From Treponema sp. (GTDB lineage Bacteria; Spirochaetota; Spirochaetia; Treponematales; Treponemataceae), in NCBI GenBank assembly GCA_017449285.1, contig JAFSJX010000018.1, forward strand, positions 1 through 54,512: 54,512 nucleotides of DNA, in the 5' to 3' direction. A model generated the notes under the pieces. The model searched no databases. It saw only the letters and a list, made by a program, of their open reading frames with translations, and was not told where the DNA came from. Shown here one piece after another: positions 1-8,618 of the stretch (positions are counted from its first letter, which is position 1; each line of letters starts with the position of its first letter). Both the position numbers and the translations under genes were made by a program.

Positions 1-276
1 AAGATTTTTTGATACACGAAGCAGGATTTGAAACGGAGCGCGATTCCGAGCAGGTGCGAGGAAATCAATCGCGCGTAGGCGGGTCGCAAGACCAAATCCT
101 GTCGTTCCGACTAAAGAAAAATCTTTCACCTTAGCATACAAAGCATTTTGAGGTAGAAAGATTTTTTGATACACGAAGCAGGATTTGAAACGGAGCGCGA
201 TTCCGAGCAGGTGCGAGGAAATCAATCGCGCGTAGGCGGGTCGCAAGACCAAATCCTGTCGTTCCGACTAAAGAAA
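1..276. repeat. 119-bp direct repeat, two copies
   Basis: Bases 1-119 and 158-276 are identical as far as I can read them, 157 bases apart, with a 38-bp unique piece between. A short third piece of the same start (AAGATTTTTTTGATA) follows near 313. The first copy may begin before the window edge. The unit has no RNA-gene fold that I recognise. Open frames across it repeat in both copies and look like by-products. It is probably a dispersed intergenic repeat next to the tmRNA gene. Confidence 0.85.
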
Positions 277-336
277 TCTTTCTTGTACGGGAAAAAATTA
301 TCTGATATGGGAAAGATTTTTTTGATATATGGACAC

Positions 337-365
337 AAAAAAATCCGCGCAAAGCGGATTTTTTT
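337..365. terminator. Bidirectional terminator after tmRNA
   Basis: A-rich run, then a 7-bp stem AATCCGC/GCGGATT around a GCAAA loop, then a T-run. It has the intrinsic-terminator layout on both strands and lies just past the 3' end of the tmRNA gene on the minus strand. Confidence 0.8.
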
Positions 366-368
366 GTC

Positions 369-748
369 TGGAGATGGGGGGAATCGAACCCCCGTCCGAA
401 AGTGTAAGCCATGCACACCTACATGTTTAGTCATGCGAGGTGGTTGTCGGGAGAAGGTAGCAGCATGACAAGCGTCTTCTCCGTATTCCGATAAAAAGTC
501 CCATGCGCCTATCGGACACGATGCACAGCGAGTTCCTGTTTGTGACGGAAAACAAAACCGCTAGGAACAGCGCAGCCCTGTTTCCGGCTCAAGCAACTTA
601 TGCTGCGAGAGCTTCTGCAAAAGAAGCCTCTTCGACTTCTTCTTCTTTTCTTGCGAAAATTGCAGTTATTTTTTTCTCAGTTTACGGAACCTTGACTCCG
701 ACATGCAGCACACGCCCTAATCACAATCGTCGAAACCGGTACACCCCC
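369..748 (-). ncRNA. ssrA: tmRNA (transfer-messenger RNA)
   Basis: Ribosome-rescue RNA. The minus strand starts with GGGGGUG and the conserved GUACCGGUUUCGAC-type 5' end. It ends with a T-arm (GGGGGUUCGAUUCCCCC) and CAUCUCC, which pairs with the 5' end as a 7-bp acceptor stem with two G-U pairs, followed by discriminator A. CCA is not encoded, so it must be added. The tag frame is read at 654-598 on the minus strand, starting at a GCA resume codon after TTTTC: A-RKEEEVEEASFAEALAA-stop. The LAA end is the standard protease signal. The tag is unusually acidic (five or more Glu). SmpB is not in the window. The length of about 380 nt is normal. Confidence 0.95.
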
Positions 749-784
749 GATTTTCTTGTGCCAGACTCTCATCACTATAGGGCA

Positions 785-814
785 AAAAGATTCCCGCGTC
801 AAGTACGCGGGAAT
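785..814 (-). terminator. Terminator of the SPOR-protein operon
   Basis: A 9-bp perfect stem (790-798 with 806-814, ATTCCCGCG/CGCGGGAAT) with a 7-nt loop is followed on the minus strand by CTTTTT. It lies 29 bp past the stop of the SPOR-domain gene. Confidence 0.85.
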
Positions 815-842
815 ACACTATCTACGCAATCTGCGGGAATCG

Positions 843-2540
843 CTATCGAATCTTACGCAAGAACGCATCTTTGAAGCCGAACGCACGGAATTTTTCCTGT
901 ACGACGGTATATTCATCAGTAGTAAGCGGTCCGACCAATATCTGATATGCCTTGCCAGATGTGAGCGGCACTACTACCATCGGATATTTTTCGCCATATT
1001 TCGCAAGCAAGGCATCAATATTATCCGTATTGCCACTGCTCGCAATCTGAACATAATAACTTCCGCTCTTCAAGTCTTTCAGACTCGGAATCAGCACATC
1101 TTTTGTTTTTGGAGCGGCTGATGCCGAAACAGGAGCGGCTTCTTTTGTCTGCTGGGCGGATACCGTTTCCACAGGCGCAACGTTTTCTGCCACAGCGTGA
1201 GTTTCTTTTTGTTCGGGCTTTTCTTCCGAACTCACTGTCTCATCCGCCATGGGCGGATTTTCGTCAGCAGGAACAAGAATGATTGGCTGGTAACCATCAT
1301 CAACATCTGCAACAGGCTCGTCAACAGGTTCTACATTTTCTGCGACCGGCTCAACTGATTCCAACTCGGGCTCTTTTTCAATGTCATTTTCTGCAACATC
1401 GAATTTTTCATCGGAAACAGGTTCCAATGCATCAAGGTCAATATCTTCCACATACTCAACGACAACATCTTCTGCCACCACGGGAACTTCATCGGTAAAC
1501 AATTCTGAAACGACCGGCGATTCTGCCTCAACAACGGGTTCTTCCGTTTCATCGTTTGGCTTTATCATCTGTGCAAGTTCATCAAGATATGCATCGCTTG
1601 TTGACGTATCTTCGGGAACAGGCGCAGGAACGACATCTGTCGCTGGTTCGCCCGGTGCCTCTATAAACACAATTCTATCCGATGTATCTGATTTATCCGT
1701 AGAATCAGCATCCGCAATGTTTTCTGGCACACGTTCCGGAGCAGGTTCTTCAATCAGCGATTTCATTGTCACGGGTTCTTCCGCAACTGCTGAATCAGAA
1801 GGATATTCGATAATGACGGGCGTTGGAGCAATGGGTTCTTCTGCTTCCGCGACATTTGCCTCGGGCGGATATTCGATGATGACAGGCGTTTCGGAAACCG
1901 TCGGAGATGCTGTTTCAGGAACAGGTTCTTCTGCCGCTGCAATCGCATTTTCATCCTCATTTTCCTCATCATGCGAATCGCCGATTACTTCAACAGGATT
2001 CTCATTTTCAATCGGTGAAGGACTCGCAATGACAATTGGCTGGGGAACGGTCGCCGAATCGGTATCGGCAAGTCCCGCAACATCTTCCTCACTGCTCTCC
2101 GCCAGATTTTCCTCAAAATTATCTTCAAGTTCCTCTTCCGCATGCTCATCTTCATCAGAAGAAGGCTCATCGCTTTCAGAAAGCATTGCCGCACCAGAAA
2201 CGGTCTCATCAAGGCTTCCCGCGCGTTTGGTAATCTTCACCTGTACGTTTGAGTCTTTTGTAATGTTCAGTTTGTCTGCCGCTTCGGGAGAAAGCAAAAT
2301 CGCCACGCCTTCGCCAGGGTCAATCGCACCAAGAATCAGCACATCCACGGTGCTTCCCGTCGCAGGATTGGTGACGGATACGCTGTCACCAGGAAGATAG
2401 CCAATAGTACGGGCAAAAAGTCCTTTGGGCATCGCTCCTGCATCAGCAACAAGTGCCCTGCCATCCAATGACGGACGCGCTGCCGCAAAAAGTGTTGCTA
2501 CGGTGAATAATGTTACTGCAAAACTTATAATCTTTTTCAT
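843..2540 (-). CDS. Exported SPOR-domain protein, acidic low-complexity
   Basis: A 565-residue envelope protein. Residues 1-20 form a signal peptide (MKKIISFAVTLFTVATLFAA). Residues about 25-105 resemble the double-psi barrel region of RlpA-type proteins (LDGRALVADAGAMPKGLFA, GYLPGDSVSVTNPATG). Residues about 115-480 are a Glu/Asp/Pro/Val-rich linker with imperfect repeats such as TPVIIEYP. The last 75 residues are a SPOR domain (SGSYYVQIASSG ... YQILVGPLT), which in this family binds denuded septal peptidoglycan. The start follows a GGGTAGGAATT ribosome site. The RlpA catalytic residues are not clearly present, so lytic activity is doubtful. A division or wall role is inferred from the SPOR domain. 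It lies 19 bp downstream of a small exported protein, probably in one transcript. Confidence 0.8.
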   Translation of the reverse strand: MKKIISFAVTLFTVATLFAAARPSLDGRALVADAGAMPKGLFARTIGYLPGDSVSVTNPATGSTVDVLILGAIDPGEGVAILLSPEAADKLNITKDSNVQVKITKRAGSLDETVSGAAMLSESDEPSSDEDEHAEEELEDNFEENLAESSEEDVAGLADTDSATVPQPIVIASPSPIENENPVEVIGDSHDEENEDENAIAAAEEPVPETASPTVSETPVIIEYPPEANVAEAEEPIAPTPVIIEYPSDSAVAEEPVTMKSLIEEPAPERVPENIADADSTDKSDTSDRIVFIEAPGEPATDVVPAPVPEDTSTSDAYLDELAQMIKPNDETEEPVVEAESPVVSELFTDEVPVVAEDVVVEYVEDIDLDALEPVSDEKFDVAENDIEKEPELESVEPVAENVEPVDEPVADVDDGYQPIILVPADENPPMADETVSSEEKPEQKETHAVAENVAPVETVSAQQTKEAAPVSASAAPKTKDVLIPSLKDLKSGSYYVQIASSGNTDNIDALLAKYGEKYPMVVVPLTSGKAYQILVGPLTTDEYTVVQEKFRAFGFKDAFLRKIR

Positions 2541-2559
2541 AATTCCTACCCTCTTTGTA

Positions 2560-3060
2560 CTATCTTGCCTTCAGCCCTGCGCTTATTTTTGCGGCAACCA
2601 AACTGGCAAGTCCGGTCACACCACTTTCGTTATTGTTCTGACGGTTGACTATTCCTATTCTTTCAGTTCCAGAAGAAAGTTCCTGTCCGGTAGATACCTG
2701 ATAATTTTTCCAAGTGACTTTCTCGATGTTGTCAAGGGAAACATAATCGGGATTTCCCGCAAAATTCTTATAATCCACCTCTACCCTCACCAGATAATCC
2801 ATGCCACCTTCCGCATTCTCTTTTAGGGCAGATTTCAACGATGATACATCTTTATCCGTACCGATGTAGACTGGAGTGCTTGACACAATATGACCTGAAG
2901 CAAAAAAGAAATCAATGATTGACTGCTCTATCAGATAAGATGTCTCACAGACATTGCCGTCCGCAGCCGGATTGTTCTGAATGATTTGAATGGAAATATT
3001 TTTCGCAAAAAGTGCCGTCATAGCGGACAACAGACCAATAACCAAAATGATTCTTTTCAT
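2560..3060 (-). CDS. Small exported protein of unknown function
   Basis: A 166-residue protein with a clear signal peptide (MKRIILVIGLLSAMTALFAK). I chose this start over an upstream in-frame ATG at 3144 because of its GTGGGAG ribosome site and the well-formed signal. The body (SIQIIQNNPAADGNVCETS, DYLVRVEVDYKNF, ATGQEL-like SSGTERIG) resembles periplasmic proteins that bind nucleoid- or envelope-associated partners, but I recognise no family. It is the first gene of a two-gene unit with the SPOR-domain protein downstream, which suggests a shared envelope role. The function is not assigned. Confidence 0.7.
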   Translation of the reverse strand: MKRIILVIGLLSAMTALFAKNISIQIIQNNPAADGNVCETSYLIEQSIIDFFFASGHIVSSTPVYIGTDKDVSSLKSALKENAEGGMDYLVRVEVDYKNFAGNPDYVSLDNIEKVTWKNYQVSTGQELSSGTERIGIVNRQNNNESGVTGLASLVAAKISAGLKAR

Positions 3061-3192
3061 ATCATGCTCCCACAGACTATAGTCTTCTTTATACAATATC
3101 GGCACATAGGAAAAATGGTTTAGAAAAATATTTAAAGATGTCACGGCACCGTTTTAATCCGTGCAATCTTCGGGAATCTGAGGGCAAGTTTA

Positions 3193-3221
3193 TTTACTTT
3201 CACGCCTATCCGTGATATAAT
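3193..3221 (+). promoter_or_regulatory. Sigma-70 promoter, extended -10
   Basis: TTTACT, a 17-bp spacer and TATAAT, with TG one base before the -10 box (TGATATAAT). The predicted start of transcription is near 3228. That rules out the in-frame ATGs at 3220 and 3226 and favours the ATG at 3238, leaving a leader of only about 10 nt. Confidence 0.65.
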
Positions 3222-3237
3222 GGAAATGGTGGGTTCA

Positions 3238-4770
3238 ATGCAGAAAAATAACGCACGGTTTTATATCATTGGCGCGGGTTTTGCAGGTCAGATGATTGCG
3301 CGGGATATTAAGCGCAAAAAAGTTTTTGGCTCGGTCGCGGCATTTCTTGATGACGATAAATCACGGATTGGAACACAAATTGACGGCATTCCCGTTTTAG
3401 GACCGATTGATGACACGACAAAGGTGCTGCGGTGTGCGCGGAATGACGAGGCGATTATCGCAATGCCCTCTGCCCCCATAGAACGAATCCGCGAACTATA
3501 CGAGGTACTGAAAGGCTCGGGCTTTATCAGAATCCGCATTCTGCCAAGCGTAAGCCAGATTGTCGATGGAAGCGCGCATTTGGTTCAGACCAGGGAAATT
3601 GACCCTCTGGACATTCTGGGGCGAACGCCGATTACGATTCCGTTGCACCAAAGCCTTTCTTATTTGCGCGGAAAGCGCGTCCTAATTACGGGGGCAGGCG
3701 GTTCAATCGGCTCGGAACTTGCGCGGCAATTGCTAAGCGGCGGCGCAGAACGATTGTATCTCTTTGGTCACGGGGAAAATTCTATTGTCAGCATTTACCG
3801 CGAACTGATTGTCCTGCAAAATGAGGGCGTAGGCGAAAAGGCGACGGTCGTTCCGATTATCGGTGACATGAAAGACCGTCAGTATGTGGATTATATAATA
3901 GAACAAACCCATGCAGATGTCATTTTTCATTGCGCCGCCTACAAGCACGTTCCCATGATGGAAGAAAATCCCGTCGCCTCAATCGAAAACAATGTGTTCG
4001 GCACGAAAAATCTGTTGGACGCATCGTTAAAGCATGGCGTACATCGGTTTGTACTTATCAGTACGGATAAGGCGGTAGAACCAGTCAGTGTATACGGAAC
4101 GAGCAAAATGCTCTCGGAAAAACTGGTGCTTGACGCGGCAAAATCTGCAAAAGACGGCAATGCGTTTATGTTCGTGCGCTTCGGAAACGTGCTTGGCTCA
4201 CGCGGGTCAATTCTGCCGCTTTTTATGAACCAGATTAAAAATGGTGGACCTGTCACCGTGACAGACCCCAACATGGAACGTTTTTTTATGACGATTCCAG
4301 AGGCGTGCTCGCTTGTTTTGGAGGCGGGGGGCGTAGGCAAAAACGGTAAATCCTATCTTTTGGATATGGGCGAACCGATAAACATTATGGATTTGGCGGA
4401 ACAGATAATCAGATTCAGCGGACTGGAACCACACAAAGACATTAAGATTAAAGTTATCGGTGTGCGTGAGGGGGAGCGTCTGGAAGAACCCCTGTGGCTG
4501 AAAGAGGAAGAGCCAAAAAAAACCGATTATGAAAAAATTCTGGAACTGAAGAATCTTGAGATGAGTCACGATGCGCTTACTGAACTTTTGGATTTGCTCC
4601 ACCCGATTTGTTTTTATGCAGAAAGCAATAAGAATCAGTTTCGGAATAAATCGCTCCTCATTTCCATTCTGCGCAAAAACATTCCGTCTTTGGACGAAGC
4701 CTACCAAAAGAGCGCGGAAACTGCAAGCCTCATTGACCGCGAGACAAATTTGACGAAGGTGACGCTATGA
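3238..4770 (+). CDS. Soluble UDP-GlcNAc 4,6-dehydratase-type epimerase
   Basis: A nucleotide-sugar dehydratase/epimerase of the CapD/PglF/FlaA1 group, 510 residues. An N-terminal nucleotide-binding domain starts IIGAGFAGQ and runs to about residue 130. The catalytic extended-SDR domain starts LITGAGGSIGSELARQ at about residue 149. Later come HCAAYKHVPMMEENP, STDKAVEPVSVYGTSKML (Tyr and Lys of the active site kept) and DPNMERFFMTIPEA. The long members of this family normally begin with four membrane helices. These are missing, so the protein should be cytosolic. The gene overlaps the next, an aminotransferase, by ATGA. The pair would make a 4-amino-4,6-dideoxy sugar for surface glycan or glycosylated flagellin (inferred). 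Confidence 0.88.
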   Translation: MQKNNARFYIIGAGFAGQMIARDIKRKKVFGSVAAFLDDDKSRIGTQIDGIPVLGPIDDTTKVLRCARNDEAIIAMPSAPIERIRELYEVLKGSGFIRIRILPSVSQIVDGSAHLVQTREIDPLDILGRTPITIPLHQSLSYLRGKRVLITGAGGSIGSELARQLLSGGAERLYLFGHGENSIVSIYRELIVLQNEGVGEKATVVPIIGDMKDRQYVDYIIEQTHADVIFHCAAYKHVPMMEENPVASIENNVFGTKNLLDASLKHGVHRFVLISTDKAVEPVSVYGTSKMLSEKLVLDAAKSAKDGNAFMFVRFGNVLGSRGSILPLFMNQIKNGGPVTVTDPNMERFFMTIPEACSLVLEAGGVGKNGKSYLLDMGEPINIMDLAEQIIRFSGLEPHKDIKIKVIGVREGERLEEPLWLKEEEPKKTDYEKILELKNLEMSHDALTELLDLLHPICFYAESNKNQFRNKSLLISILRKNIPSLDEAYQKSAETASLIDRETNLTKVTL

Positions 4771-5963
4771 GTGAGATTCGGGTGCCATTTTTCCGCGCAT
4801 CGCTGGGGGAAGCCGAAAAAAAAGCCGTCTGCGAGGTGATTGATTCACTCTGGCTTACGACGGGAAAAGTGACGCAGGGTTTTGAGGAAGACTTTAAGGC
4901 ATTTATCGGCGCAAAATATGCGTTCGCGGTCAACTCAAACTCCAGCGGCATGATTCTTGCGATGGATGCGTGCGGCGTTCGCGCAGGAAAAGCCGTTATC
5001 ACCACGCCATACACATTCGTTTCCACTGCCGCCTGTGCCGTTCATCTTGGCGCGGAAGTGCGTTTTGCCGACATCGAAAAAGACTCATACTCGATTGACC
5101 CAGACAAAATAGAGGACATTCTCCGCGCCGACACCAAGCACGAAATCTGTGCAATTGTTCCCGTGCATATCGGCGGAAACCTGTGCGACATGGAAAAAAT
5201 CTGTACGCTCGCAAAAAAATACAGCACGCCACAGAACAAAATCTACGTGATTGAGGACGCGGCACATTCTTTTCCGTCAAAAACAGCGCGCGGCTATGCG
5301 GGCATACTCGGAGACGTAGGCGTATTCTCTTTTTATGTGACCAAAACAATTACCACTGGCGAAGGCGGTATGGTCACAACGAATGATGTCGCGCTTGCCA
5401 AACGAATGCAGACGATGCGGATGCACGGCATGGACAGAACAACGTGGGACAGGTACACAAGTCCCCGCGCCTCCTGGGAATACGACATTGTGGAGTGTGG
5501 CTTTAAATTCAATCTGCCCGATATTCTAAGCGCGCTTGGTCGTGAGCAATTAAAACGGGCGCAATTATTTTTTGACCAGCGCAAAAAGATTGTGGCACGA
5601 TACAACGAGGCGTTCAAGGACTGCGACTTTTTGCATCTTCCGCCCGATGGCGAGGGAAATGCATGGCATCTCTATCTTGTCCGCATCGTTCCCGAAAAAC
5701 TTGACTGCGACAGGAACACCTTTGCCCGCGAACTGCAAGAAAACGGCATCGGCATCTCCATGCACTTTATCGCCCTGTTCAACTTTTCATACTGGCAGAA
5801 ACGCTATCCCAACTTTACCGCGCAACATTTTCCTCATGCGGCGGAGCATACGGACAATACGATTACGCTTCCTCTGTGGCCTGAGATGACAGACGAAATG
5901 ACGGAACTAGTCATCAGCACGGTCAAAAGAATCGGCGAAAAACACCGCAAAAAAGGAATCTGA
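4767..5963 (+). CDS. DegT/DnrJ/EryC1/StrS sugar aminotransferase
   Basis: A PLP-dependent aminotransferase that puts an amino group on a keto-sugar nucleotide, 398 residues, the usual length. The PLP lysine is K193 in SFYVTKTITTGEGG. The cofactor-contacting Asp is in VIEDAAHSF (D164). The N-terminal PFFRASLGEAEKKAV and the C-terminal VRIVP ... NGIGISMHFI segments are typical of the family. Its ATG overlaps the stop of the dehydratase gene (ATGA), so translation is probably coupled. The product of the upstream enzyme, a 4-keto-6-deoxy sugar, is the natural substrate. The final sugar cannot be told from sequence. Confidence 0.9.
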   Translation: MSEIRVPFFRASLGEAEKKAVCEVIDSLWLTTGKVTQGFEEDFKAFIGAKYAFAVNSNSSGMILAMDACGVRAGKAVITTPYTFVSTAACAVHLGAEVRFADIEKDSYSIDPDKIEDILRADTKHEICAIVPVHIGGNLCDMEKICTLAKKYSTPQNKIYVIEDAAHSFPSKTARGYAGILGDVGVFSFYVTKTITTGEGGMVTTNDVALAKRMQTMRMHGMDRTTWDRYTSPRASWEYDIVECGFKFNLPDILSALGREQLKRAQLFFDQRKKIVARYNEAFKDCDFLHLPPDGEGNAWHLYLVRIVPEKLDCDRNTFARELQENGIGISMHFIALFNFSYWQKRYPNFTAQHFPHAAEHTDNTITLPLWPEMTDEMTELVISTVKRIGEKHRKKGI

Positions 5964-5964
5964 T

Positions 5965-8136
5965 ATGTGCGCCAAGCGAAAAGAATCGGAAAACAAAAAA
6001 CAACTGATTTTCTCAAATGAGTTCTACAGCGATTTAGAAACTGATGATATGCTGTACGCGGTTCTTATACGAAGCCCTGTTTCTGCGGCAACACTTATCT
6101 CAATCTCACATCCGAATCTGCCTGAAGGATACCGTATTTTTTCTGCGGAAGATATTATCGGGAAAAAAACGATTACCACACTCGATGAAAAGACCCCTGT
6201 TTTTTGCATGAACGAAATCCGCTACATTGGCGAGCCTCTTGGTATTCTGGTCGGAAAAGATGAAAAACTTCTGCGTGAACTTTTGAACGACGTAGAAATC
6301 CGCTACGAAGAACGAATGTCCGCCCCAAAAAGACTTCTTGCTGAGCGAATTATTCAAGTGGGAGAAGATGTTGACCAAGCGTTTCAGTCCCCGGACATTG
6401 CAGACATCACCGAAGAAACTTGGTCCGCACAAATTCGTCCGAATTCCTGTACCGAGCCAACAGGTGCATTTTGTTTTTTTCGGGAAGGTCTTCTGCACGT
6501 CTTTACGCCAAGCCAATGGCTGAGTCATCTGAGAAAATCGCTTTCCGATGTGACGGGCATTGAAATCAAAAAAATCATCATTACGCGCACGCAATTTTCT
6601 GAACTTGACACAAATATGCTGTGGATAAATTCGCTGATTGCCACCCAGGTCGCTATCAGTGCTATCAAAACGGGAAAACCTGTCAAACTGGTACTGAGCC
6701 GCGCAGAGCAGCAACAATTCATTGAGAATACCGCGCCTGTCACCATTACCCACAAAACAGCCATAAACAAAGCGGGCGAAATCACGGCGGCGGATGTCAG
6801 CATCACGGTAGATGGCGGCGCATACAATCCATTTGCCCATGAATTTATCGACCGTCTGTGCATCGCAAGCTGCAATATTTACTGTCCGAAATCGGTGCGT
6901 ATCAGCGGAAAAGTGTACAGTTCTGAAAAGCCACCCTATTCTGTTGACCTTGCCACCATTGACAGTCATGCTATCTATGCTATGGAAAGTCAACTGCAAA
7001 AAATTGCCGAAAAGACAGATTTTTCTCCCCTTGAACTGCGTCAGATTAACAACTGTACCAACGGAAATCGTACCCACCTTATGCCGTTCTTTTTGAACTG
7101 CGAAAATATAGAAGAGACTTTGCAGGCAGTCTCTCATTCAAGTGACTTTAACCGCAAATACGTTTCGTATCATCTGAACGAAAAAAGCCACTACCTCCAG
7201 AACAATAATTCTCCGTTTGCGCCTCCATTGCGGGGAGCGGGATTGGCATGTGGCTTTTCAGGAAGCGGCTACAACGGCACTGCTTTTTTCAGAACAAATC
7301 CCTCCCTTGAAGTTACCTTGACCGCTGACGGAAAAGTTCAGATTCATGCCTTGCCGCCATCTCCGTCCGTGTGGTCAATCTGGAGAACAATCGCCGCAAA
7401 CATTCTGAAGACAGAAAAAAGCAAAATCATACTGAACTCAAATTTTGAGACAGAAAAAGAACCAGAGGCTCCAGAGACAATCCACAGCAACATCAGCATT
7501 ATGACCCTTCTTCTGGAAAGCGCGTGTGAATCGCTCCGAAGAAAAAAAGATTCCTCGGTATTACCGCTGACAATAAAGAAAACCCTCTCAAACTCAAGGA
7601 AAACAGCATGGGACAGAGAACATTTTTCCGGTTTTCCGTTTAAGGCTACTGCATTCGGCGCGTGCGTTGTGGATGTTGAGCTTGACCCCTGTACGTACCG
7701 TGAAAATCTGCGGGGAATATGGGTCGTTGTCGATGCGGGAAAGATTTTTAGCGCAAAAGCGGCAGAGTCCAGCGTAAAAGCAGCAATCCAGCAGACGCTC
7801 CGTGAACTTGTTGAGGACGATACGGTACGCTGTGACAATATACGCGTACAATTCATTCAGTCAACAAGCGAACCAAAACAAATCGGCGACATCGTGTATT
7901 CTCTGTTGCCCGCGGCATTTGCAATGGCACTCTCTCAGGCACTCGCCATTACCATAACACGGCTTCCAATTCAAAATGACACGCTGTACAAACTCTCCCA
8001 AAAAGCAAAGCATCTTTTCGATAAGCAGCGCGCATTGGAGCAGACTGAAAAATCAGAAAAAAGCGAAAAAGAATCCGCAGAAAAACAGGAGCAGACAGAC
8101 GACCCCGCACAAAACCAGCAGGAGGCATCAGAATGA
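5965..8136 (+). CDS. Xanthine dehydrogenase-like large subunit, degenerate
   Basis: A 723-residue protein of the xanthine/CO dehydrogenase large-subunit family. The N-terminal a/b-hammerhead domain is recognisable (RSPVSAATLISI, CMNEIRYIGEPLGILVG, residues about 30-120), as are the body segments MESQLQKIAEKTDFSPLELRQIN and ACVVDVELDPCTYRENLRGIWVVVDAG. The signatures that hold the molybdenum cofactor are not there. The GGGFGGK loop is replaced by ITRTQFSELDTN (about 207-216). The AFRGFGxPQ segment is replaced by SVDLATIDSH (about 326-335). No C-terminal GxGE glutamate is seen. The tail is Lys/Glu/Gln-rich. It follows the aminotransferase by 1 bp and overlaps the iron-sulfur subunit gene by 4 bp. 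The family call is secure, but enzymatic activity is doubtful. Confidence 0.85.
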   Translation: MCAKRKESENKKQLIFSNEFYSDLETDDMLYAVLIRSPVSAATLISISHPNLPEGYRIFSAEDIIGKKTITTLDEKTPVFCMNEIRYIGEPLGILVGKDEKLLRELLNDVEIRYEERMSAPKRLLAERIIQVGEDVDQAFQSPDIADITEETWSAQIRPNSCTEPTGAFCFFREGLLHVFTPSQWLSHLRKSLSDVTGIEIKKIIITRTQFSELDTNMLWINSLIATQVAISAIKTGKPVKLVLSRAEQQQFIENTAPVTITHKTAINKAGEITAADVSITVDGGAYNPFAHEFIDRLCIASCNIYCPKSVRISGKVYSSEKPPYSVDLATIDSHAIYAMESQLQKIAEKTDFSPLELRQINNCTNGNRTHLMPFFLNCENIEETLQAVSHSSDFNRKYVSYHLNEKSHYLQNNNSPFAPPLRGAGLACGFSGSGYNGTAFFRTNPSLEVTLTADGKVQIHALPPSPSVWSIWRTIAANILKTEKSKIILNSNFETEKEPEAPETIHSNISIMTLLLESACESLRRKKDSSVLPLTIKKTLSNSRKTAWDREHFSGFPFKATAFGACVVDVELDPCTYRENLRGIWVVVDAGKIFSAKAAESSVKAAIQQTLRELVEDDTVRCDNIRVQFIQSTSEPKQIGDIVYSLLPAAFAMALSQALAITITRLPIQNDTLYKLSQKAKHLFDKQRALEQTEKSEKSEKESAEKQEQTDDPAQNQQEASE

Positions 8137-8618
8137 AAATCCCAGTAACGTTGAACGATGAGAAAATCATTTTGGACGCACAGCCCGATGAAAGCCTTTT
8201 GGAAGTGCTGAGGCGAAGGCATTTTTTTTCCGTCAAGAACGCCTGCGGAAAAGGTCAGTGCGGATTCTGTACGGTCTACCTTGATGACAAACCCGTTCAC
8301 AGTTGCCTTATTCCTGCGGGAATCGTGCGCAATGCGTCCATCACTACGCTGGAACATTTTTCAAAGACAGAGGCTTATGCAGACATCGCACGGGGATTTG
8401 AGCAGGCGGACGTTCATCTGTGTGGCTGGTGCAATGCGGCAAAATATTTTTCCGTACATTATCTGCTCACCAAAGTGTACCGTCCGTCAAAAGATGAGCT
8501 GAATGAACTTGCCGACCAGCAGATATGTTCCTGCACAAACAGAGACAGTTTTATCAATGGCGTAGTATATGCGATGGCAAACAAGCATAAACGCGAAGGA
8601 CGGAAGAATGGACTCTAA
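8133..8618 (+). CDS. (2Fe-2S) subunit of XDH-like complex
   Basis: The small iron-sulfur subunit, 161 residues as usual. The N-terminal plant-type ferredoxin domain has C38, C43, C46 and C58 (CGKGQCGFC ... SC). The C-terminal helical domain has C97, C100, C132 and C134 (CGWC ... CSC). All eight ligands for two [2Fe-2S] clusters are kept, in contrast to the eroded large subunit. The second cluster's CGxCTPG is CGWCNAA here. It overlaps the large subunit by ATGA, and the FAD subunit start lies inside its last codons. Confidence 0.92.
   Translation: MKIPVTLNDEKIILDAQPDESLLEVLRRRHFFSVKNACGKGQCGFCTVYLDDKPVHSCLIPAGIVRNASITTLEHFSKTEAYADIARGFEQADVHLCGWCNAAKYFSVHYLLTKVYRPSKDELNELADQQICSCTNRDSFINGVVYAMANKHKREGRKNGL

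Noticed and set aside
1..119. tRNA-like gene in the left repeat
   Set aside because: GGATTTGAAA and AAATCC resemble T-arm parts, but no cloverleaf or 7-bp acceptor stem can be drawn.
1381..2400. Long plus-strand frame of 339 codons
   Set aside because: It is the antisense of the acidic SPOR-domain gene. The Ser/Thr-rich text is a by-product of the GAA/GCA-rich coding strand, and there is no ribosome site.
6106..7137. Long minus-strand frame of 343 codons
   Set aside because: It lies opposite the XDH-like large subunit, which has clear homology. The antisense text shows no domain or start site.
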